Below are positions 7,704 to 11,226 of a DNA stretch of 11,226 nt, piece after piece (the stretch's first letter is position 1; the number at the start of each line of letters is the position of its first letter). This DNA comes from JBGOUJ01 sp041477005 (GTDB taxonomy: Bacteria; Acidobacteriota; Terriglobia; Bryobacterales; JACQDG01), in NCBI GenBank assembly GCA_041477005.1, contig JBGOUJ010000206.1:1-11226 (forward strand). The letters are read 5' to 3'. The translations under genes were made by a program, and so were the position numbers. The notes beneath the pieces are model-generated. The model did not search any database. It was not told the DNA's origin and saw nothing but the letters and a program-made list of their open reading frames with translations.

Positions 7704-8672
7704 ATGGCCAAGCATTTGATTTGGGTACTGGCGTTGGCGACGATCGGCTCGGGCATTCGGGCAATCGCGGCAGACAAGGACATTCGCCCGGACGGCAAGG
7801 GCAATCGGACTGTTCAAAACCCGGGGAAGCAGGGTTCGGACAATCAGGGCCAGGACGAGGGGGGCGGCCAAGGGCCTAGCGGGCAACAAAGGACCAGCCG
7901 CAGCAGTGGCAACGGCATCTCCTACCATGGCGGGCCAGTGCTGCTGGGCACGCCCAACGTGTATTACATCTGGTACGGAAACTGGTCCGGCAACACGGCG
8001 ACCAGCATCCTGACCGACCTGGTCAACAGCAGCACCGGCAACATCAGCGGCTCGCCGTATTTCAACATCAATACAACCTATTACGACGGCTCGGGCGCCA
8101 AGGTGAGTGGGTTGGTGCACTACGCCGGCAGCACCACCGACAGCTATTCACGCGGCACGGCGCTGAGCGACGCCGATATCCTGACGATCGTGACCAGCGC
8201 GATCACCGGCGGCAAGCTGCCCAAGGACACCAACGGCGTTTATTTTGTGCTGACCTCGGCTGATGTGAACGAGACTTCCGGCTTCTGCACGTACTATTGC
8301 GGCTGGCACTACCGCGGTACAGTCTCCGGGTCCGACATCAAGTATTCGTTCGTGGGCAACCCCGATCGGTGCCCCTCGGCCTGCGAAGCGCAGTACATCG
8401 GCCCCAACGGCAACGCCGGCGCTGATGGGATGGCGAGCATCATCAGCCACGAGCTGGAAGAGGCGGTGACTGACCCCGATCTGAACGCCTGGTTTGACTC
8501 CAGGGGTAACGAGAACGCCGACAAATGCGCCTGGACCTTCGGGAGCGTGTACCCCGTGGTAACCACTCAAGGCACCGCGTATGCCAACATGAAGCTGGGC
8601 AGCCGGAATTTCCTGATCCAGCGGAACTGGGTGGACGCCTCCGGCGGCTACTGCTCGCTGCACTTCCCGTGA
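7704..8672 (+). CDS. Secreted EXORDIUM-like (phosphate-induced protein 1 family) protein
   Basis: The 322-residue protein belongs to the family of plant EXORDIUM/phosphate-induced protein 1, apoplastic proteins that affect growth; the biochemical activity is not settled. A signal peptide (1-22, cut near AIA) is followed by a low-complexity Q/G/S-rich linker (about 29-71). The family core then starts with ISYHGGPVLLGTPNVYYIWY (72-91). Other hallmarks are YFVLTSADV followed by a Cys-rich FCTYYCGWHY segment, and a GPNGNAGADGM stretch. SHELEEAVTDP contains H249-E250, which in bacterial members resembles the start of a metalloprotease helix, but the second zinc ligand is not clear. Conserved cysteines suggest disulfides outside the cell. 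ATG 7704 has a strong Shine-Dalgarno (GGACGGAG, 7690-7697) at 6 bases. It is probably a single-gene unit behind the promoter at 7616, next to a broken relative. The family call is firm; enzymatic activity is unproven. Confidence 0.92.
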   Translation: MAKHLIWVLALATIGSGIRAIAADKDIRPDGKGNRTVQNPGKQGSDNQGQDEGGGQGPSGQQRTSRSSGNGISYHGGPVLLGTPNVYYIWYGNWSGNTATSILTDLVNSSTGNISGSPYFNINTTYYDGSGAKVSGLVHYAGSTTDSYSRGTALSDADILTIVTSAITGGKLPKDTNGVYFVLTSADVNETSGFCTYYCGWHYRGTVSGSDIKYSFVGNPDRCPSACEAQYIGPNGNAGADGMASIISHELEEAVTDPDLNAWFDSRGNENADKCAWTFGSVYPVVTTQGTAYANMKLGSRNFLIQRNWVDASGGYCSLHFP

Positions 8673-8719
8673 TCGGCGCTGGCGGCGCGGCATGGTGGCT
8701 CCCACACCGCAGCGGGGGA

Positions 8720-9169
8720 TCAAAACAACTTCTTTGAGTCGAGGAGCAGGGTCACCGGCCCGTCGTTTACCAGCTCGACTTCCATCATCGCCTGGAACAC
8801 GCCGGTTTCAACTGTGAGGCCTCGCGCCCGCAGGACCTCCACATAATGCTGGTAAAGGCGGTCGGCTTGCGCGGCCCCAGCCGCCTCATCGAAGCTCGGC
8901 CGCCGGCCCTTGCGGCAGTCTCCGCAGAGCGTGAACTGCGAGACGACCAGCACCGCGCCGCCCACGTCGGCCAGCGAGCGGTTCATTTTTTGGGCGGGAT
9001 CGGAAAAGACCCGAAGGCCGGCGGTCTTCTCCGCCAGGTATTCAGCATCGGCCGCGGTATCGGATCGGGCCACTCCCAGCAGCACCAGAAACCCCTGGCC
9101 GATCGATCCCACCGTCTGCCCCGCGACGCTTACCTGGGCGCGGCTGACTCTTTGAATCACAGCCCTCAT
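8720..9169 (-). CDS. dtd: D-aminoacyl-tRNA deacylase
   Basis: This cytoplasmic enzyme removes D-amino acids (and glycine wrongly attached to tRNA-Ala) from tRNAs, protecting translation. The 149 residues match the usual family length. It opens with MRAVIQRVSRAQVSV and contains SQFTLCGDCRKGRRPSF (77-93), the catalytic-side motif. The C-terminal NDGPVTLLLDS (135-145) carries the Gly137-Pro138 pair that, as a cis-peptide from the partner subunit, gives the enzyme its chirality filter. All key elements are intact. A TATACT box lies 10 bases before the ATG, with at best a weak AGG as ribosome signal. The gene converges with the EXORDIUM-like gene (47 bases between stops) and diverges from the zinc-ribbon/PspC gene. 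Confidence 0.97.
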   Translation of the reverse strand: MRAVIQRVSRAQVSVAGQTVGSIGQGFLVLLGVARSDTAADAEYLAEKTAGLRVFSDPAQKMNRSLADVGGAVLVVSQFTLCGDCRKGRRPSFDEAAGAAQADRLYQHYVEVLRARGLTVETGVFQAMMEVELVNDGPVTLLLDSKKLF

Positions 9170-9179
9170 CGGACCTGCC

Positions 9180-9185
9180 AGTATA
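9180..9185 (-). promoter_or_regulatory. -10 box of dtd
   Basis: On the minus strand TATACT ends 10 bases before the dtd ATG, implying a leader of only a few bases. No -35 box sits at a normal distance; a TTGTCA is present at 9208-9213 but 22 bases away. Confidence 0.4.
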
Positions 9186-9323
9186 CTGAATCACCGGGCA
9201 GCCACAGTGACAATGACCGGAACATCACAGGCAGAGAGAAGCACGCCATCTCCGGCCCGCCAAACGGCTTCTCGGTACGCTTGACCCATTGCGCGCCCCG
9301 GCGATCTGCGTTAGCCTGACCTT

Positions 9324-9668
9324 ATGTACTGCACGAACTGCGGCCGGCAGTTGGCCGAGGAGGATGCCTTCTGCTCCAAGTGCGGCAAGCCTACCGGCGC
9401 GGCTGCAGGGCCGGCTACGGCGGCTCCGGCTCGTCCGCCAAGACGCTTTGCCCGGATCCTGTCGCAGAAGAAAATCGCCGGCGTTTGTGCCGGTGTGGCC
9501 TACTACTTCGACGTCGATGTGACCATGGTGCGCGTGCTGTGGCTGGTGCTGGCCATTTGTACGGTGGTGCCAGGCTTCCTGGCCTACCTGGTGGCGTGGA
9601 TCGCCATGCCAAAGGAATACGCACCGGCGCCGCAGGCTTCGTCCCAGGTAGCTGGGGCGCATTCGTGA
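9324..9668 (+). CDS. Zinc-ribbon / PspC-domain membrane protein
   Basis: The 114-residue protein joins an N-terminal zinc ribbon (C3-x2-C6 and C17-x2-C20, each in a CxxCG context) to a PspC domain through an Ala/Pro-rich linker (23-39). The PspC part (40-98) starts with basic residues and the family pattern KKIAGVCAGVAYYFDVD (49-65). A membrane segment (about 69-94) ending in WIAMPKE then follows. PspC domains in the classical phage-shock system help sense envelope stress, but stand-alone proteins like this are widespread and mostly uncharacterised. No pspA-like partner is in the window. ATG at 9324 has no Shine-Dalgarno; TAGCCT at 9312-9317 ends 6 bases before it and may be a weak leaderless -10 box. 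The domain assignment is firm; the role is inferred. Confidence 0.93.
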   Translation: MYCTNCGRQLAEEDAFCSKCGKPTGAAAGPATAAPARPPRRFARILSQKKIAGVCAGVAYYFDVDVTMVRVLWLVLAICTVVPGFLAYLVAWIAMPKEYAPAPQASSQVAGAHS

Positions 9669-9726
9669 TTGAGAGCTATCGGTCTCAGCACTCCGCAAAC
9701 TGCCGGGTCTGGTGGATTGCTGCTGG

Positions 9727-9772
9727 CTGAAGGCCGATGGCTGACAGTTTTTGGTGAACACACAGCCTTCAG
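9727..9772. repeat. Inverted repeat and GGCTGA motif copies before the GHMP kinase
   Basis: CTGAAGGC (9727-9734) and GCCTTCAG (9765-9772) are exact reverse complements around a 30-base loop that contains TTTTT. GGCTGA occurs twice (9725-9730 and 9739-9744). A weaker TGAGA/TCTCA pair lies upstream at 9670-9687. These could be terminator-like or a remnant of a dispersed repeat. They lie between the PspC stop and the kinase start. Confidence 0.35.
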
Positions 9773-9822
9773 ACGGGCCGCCCCCCCAGGCCTCGATGGC
9801 GACGGCTTGGGAGCTTAACTGC

Positions 9823-10899
9823 ATGATCGAAGCGTTTGCATACGCGCGGGCGGGCTTTGTCGGCAACCCCAGCGACGGCTATTTCGGAAAAACCATCTCC
9901 CTGATCGTTCGGAATTTTCGGGCGCGGGTCCGGTTGTATCCGAGCGAGCAGCTCGAGATCAAACCGGCAGCGGCGGATCTGCCGGTCTTTGAGGACCTCC
10001 ACGAGCTGCGGCGCATCACACGCTGGCGAGGCTATTACGGCGGCGTGCGGATACTCCAGGCTCTCCTGGTGCGCTTCAGCGATTATTGCCTGGACAAGGG
10101 AATCCGGCTCCGGGACGGCAACTTCACCATCGAGTACGACTCGAACATTCCCCTGCGGCTGGGGATGGGCGGGTCGAGCGCTATCATCACCGCCGGCCTG
10201 CGGGCGTTGATGCAGCATTACGGCGTGGAGATTCCGCTGCCCATTCAGGCCAATCTGGTTCTGGAGACCGAGACCCGCGAGCTCGGCGTTCCAGCCGGGT
10301 TGCAGGACCGGGTCATCCAGGCCCACGAGGGCCTGGTCTACATGGACTTCGCGCGCGACATCATGGAGCGGCAGGGCCACGGAAATTATGTGCGGCTCGA
10401 CCCGGCGCTGCTGCCCAACGTTTACGTCGCCTATCGGACCTCGCTGAGCGAAGGGACCGAGGTTTTTCACAGCAATGTGCGGGAGCGGTTCAACGCCGGC
10501 GACCCGGTGGTCGTCAATGCGATGAAACAATGGGCCGAGTACGCCGCCCGGGCGCGGCAGGCCCTGCTCGAACGCGACTACGCGACCCTGGGCCGGTTGA
10601 TCAACGCCAACTTCGATCTGCGCACCACGATCTACAAGATCAGCGAGGGGAACCTGGAGATGATCCATACCGCTCGCCGGCTGGGGGCCACGTCGAACTT
10701 TGCCGGCTCCGGCGGCGCCATCGTCGGCGCCTACGAGGACGAGGCGATGTATGCCGCCCTGGCCGGCGAGTTCTCCCGCATCGGCGTGGGAATCGTCAAG
10801 CCCATCGTCGCTCCGGAGCAGGCAGACCAGGAGCGAGAAAGCGTCGTTTTTCCACGCGCCCACGCGGCTGCTGCTGGGGCCCGGCCCGAGCATGGTTGA
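9823..10899 (+). CDS. GHMP-family kinase, glucuronokinase-like
   Basis: This is predicted to be an ATP-dependent sugar kinase that phosphorylates the anomeric position of a uronic acid or related sugar. From ATG 9823 the protein has 358 residues. It opens with AYARAGFVGNPSDGYFGKT (6-24), almost the start of plant glucuronokinase. The ATP loop GMGGSSA (114-120) lies in a P-x3-GMGGSSAI context. GVPAGLQDRV (155-164) carries the likely catalytic D162. The third GHMP motif is NFAGSGGAIV (292-301). I chose ATG 9823 because TGGGAG (9808-9813) lies 9 bases before it and homology begins there; in-frame ATG 9796, GTG 9754 and TTG 9751 are alternatives. The last 17 or so residues (after VKPIVAPEQ) look unlike the family and overlap an out-of-frame aminotransferase remnant, so this tail may be acquired. 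GHMP class is certain; the substrate is inferred. Confidence 0.9.
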   Translation: MIEAFAYARAGFVGNPSDGYFGKTISLIVRNFRARVRLYPSEQLEIKPAAADLPVFEDLHELRRITRWRGYYGGVRILQALLVRFSDYCLDKGIRLRDGNFTIEYDSNIPLRLGMGGSSAIITAGLRALMQHYGVEIPLPIQANLVLETETRELGVPAGLQDRVIQAHEGLVYMDFARDIMERQGHGNYVRLDPALLPNVYVAYRTSLSEGTEVFHSNVRERFNAGDPVVVNAMKQWAEYAARARQALLERDYATLGRLINANFDLRTTIYKISEGNLEMIHTARRLGATSNFAGSGGAIVGAYEDEAMYAALAGEFSRIGVGIVKPIVAPEQADQERESVVFPRAHAAAAGARPEHG

Positions 10900-10900
10900 T
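10844..10900 (+). pseudogene. N-terminal remnant of a class V (alanine-glyoxylate type) aminotransferase
   Basis: In the frame of base 10844, which differs from the kinase frame, the DNA encodes SFFHAPTRLLLGPGPSMVD. LLLGPGPS is the N-terminal signature of PLP-dependent class V aminotransferases such as alanine-glyoxylate/serine-pyruvate aminotransferase. The family continues with a proline-arginine-valine helix, but here homology ends at 10900 and a TAG follows at 10910-10912. No ATG or GTG precedes it, and it lies wholly within the kinase reading frame. I read it as the surviving start of a gene that once followed the kinase and was removed by a deletion or rearrangement at about 10901. The stretch is short, so chance is possible. 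Confidence 0.55.
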
Positions 10901-11050
10901 TGCCGGGAATAGAGAAATTGAGGAATGGAGGAATTGAGAAATGAAAACATCCCCCGCGCGGAATGCGCCGCGCCTTTCTCAATTCCCACACTCCCCTCCA
11001 CCCGCGCGCGACTGCCGGGCACGCAATCCCTCAGTTTCTCAATTTCTCAC
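10901..11050. repeat. Nested inverted-repeat element built on GAGAAATTGAGG-type sequence
   Basis: Several exact inverted pairs are nested. GGAATTGAGAAA (10930-10941) pairs with TTTCTCAATTCC (10975-10986), 12 of 12. Inside it GCGCGG (10956-10961) pairs with CCGCGC (10968-10973). Outside, GAGAAATTGA (10912-10921) pairs with TCAATTTCTC (11039-11048), 10 of 10; CCTCAGTTTCTC (11029-11040) is a second, 11-of-12 partner. TGCCGGG occurs at 10901-10907 and again at 11013-11019. The AT-rich arms stand out from their GC-rich surroundings. It has the look of a small non-coding palindromic repeat, possibly mobile or dispersed; no coding capacity is seen. Confidence 0.6.
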
Positions 11051-11127
11051 GCCAAGCAGGCCGGATCGAGGCGAGCGCATGACCAGGCACCCCACCACCG
11101 GGGCGGCCATGGCAGGTAGACGCGCAC

Positions 11128-11156
11128 TTGCCGCCGCCGCCGCCGTACTGTAAGCT
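11128..11156 (+). promoter_or_regulatory. Leaderless-type promoter of the NikR-like gene
   Basis: TTGCCG (11128-11133), a 17-base spacer made mostly of CCG repeats, and TAAGCT (11151-11156) precede the ATG at 11164 by 7 bases. There is no Shine-Dalgarno sequence. No palindrome like the E. coli NikR operator half-sites GTATGA/TCATAC is seen nearby. Confidence 0.5.
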
Positions 11157-11163
11157 TCCTCCC

Positions 11164-11226
11164 ATGGGCGAGCTGAGCCGTGTTGGAGTGGCCATCGACT
11201 CCGAGTTGCTGGAGAAATTCGATCGC
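11164..11226 (+). CDS. nikR: NikR-type nickel-responsive regulator, N-terminal part only
   Basis: Only 21 codons are inside the window. They begin MGELSRVGVAIDSELLEKFD, which matches the N-terminal ribbon-helix-helix DNA-binding segment of NikR proteins (family pattern MxxLxRFGVSxxxxLLxxFD). NikR binds nickel through a C-terminal ACT-like domain and represses nickel uptake genes; that part lies beyond the window. The start is set by the ATG 7 bases after a TAAGCT box. Other ribbon-helix-helix regulators of the CopG type are possible, but the match is specific. Confidence 0.8.
   Translation, partial: MGELSRVGVAIDSELLEKFDR

Noticed and set aside
8673..8719. Possible terminator between the EXORDIUM-like gene and dtd
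   Set aside because: Only a broken 4+4 bp pairing (GCGG/CCGC, GTGG/CCAC) with no T-run; too weak to call.
9769..11022. 417-codon minus-strand open frame opposite the GHMP kinase
   Set aside because: It covers conserved kinase motifs on the other strand and runs through the palindromic element; composition is that of a shadow frame.
11079..11153. Small 24-codon open frame (MTRHPTTGAAMAG start) before the NikR-like gene
   Set aside because: It overlaps the proposed promoter, consists largely of alanine from a CCG repeat, and has no sign of conservation that I can see.
1..11226. CRISPR arrays, tRNA or rRNA genes, transposase genes
   Set aside because: I looked for regularly spaced repeats, tRNA-like CCA or TTCGA arms and transposase motifs and saw none that hold up.

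Overview
The window looks like chromosomal DNA of an acidobacterium, most likely of the Bryobacterales/Solibacter kind. This rests on the strongly GC-rich sequence, a long propeller-type sensory protein with a GGDEF-EAL output, a secreted EXORDIUM-like protein, and several genes whose only visible start signal is a TANNNT box about 7 bases before the ATG (leaderless style). No marker gene fixes the lineage, so this assignment is an inference.

Layout. Bases 1-4257 (+) hold the 3' part of a very large membrane receptor: beta-propeller repeats, Y_Y_Y domain, one membrane helix, two PAS domains, GGDEF and EAL, with the cyclic-di-GMP motifs all intact. It converges with a secreted TPR-like protein (4265-5131, -). 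A divergent control region follows (5132-5278), carrying three copies of a short repeat. It leads into a three-helix membrane protein of unknown function with a faint SIR2-like look in its N-terminal half (5279-6310, +), and then an exported double-cupin protein with its own leaderless promoter (6344-7243, +).

The 460-base gap at 7244-7703 is not empty. It holds a decayed C-terminal fragment of an EXORDIUM-family gene (one nonsense codon, two frameshifts), a perfect 10-bp hairpin, and a good sigma70-type promoter. Right after comes the intact paralogue (7704-8672, +), a secreted bacterial relative of the plant EXORDIUM/phosphate-induced protein family.

The right third holds D-aminoacyl-tRNA deacylase (dtd, 8720-9169, -), a small zinc-ribbon/PspC membrane protein (9324-9668, +), and a GHMP kinase closely resembling plant glucuronokinase (9823-10899, +). 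Out of frame inside the kinase 3' end is the N-terminal signature of a class V aminotransferase. It is cut off where a nested inverted-repeat element begins (10901-11050). The window ends with the first 21 codons of a NikR-type regulator (11164 onward) behind a leaderless promoter.

The genes do not form one pathway; most appear to be single transcription units. Nothing is a clear new multi-gene system. The best leads are the EXORDIUM gene/pseudogene pair, the SIR2-like membrane protein, the broken aminotransferase with its adjacent palindromic element, and the glucuronokinase-like enzyme.
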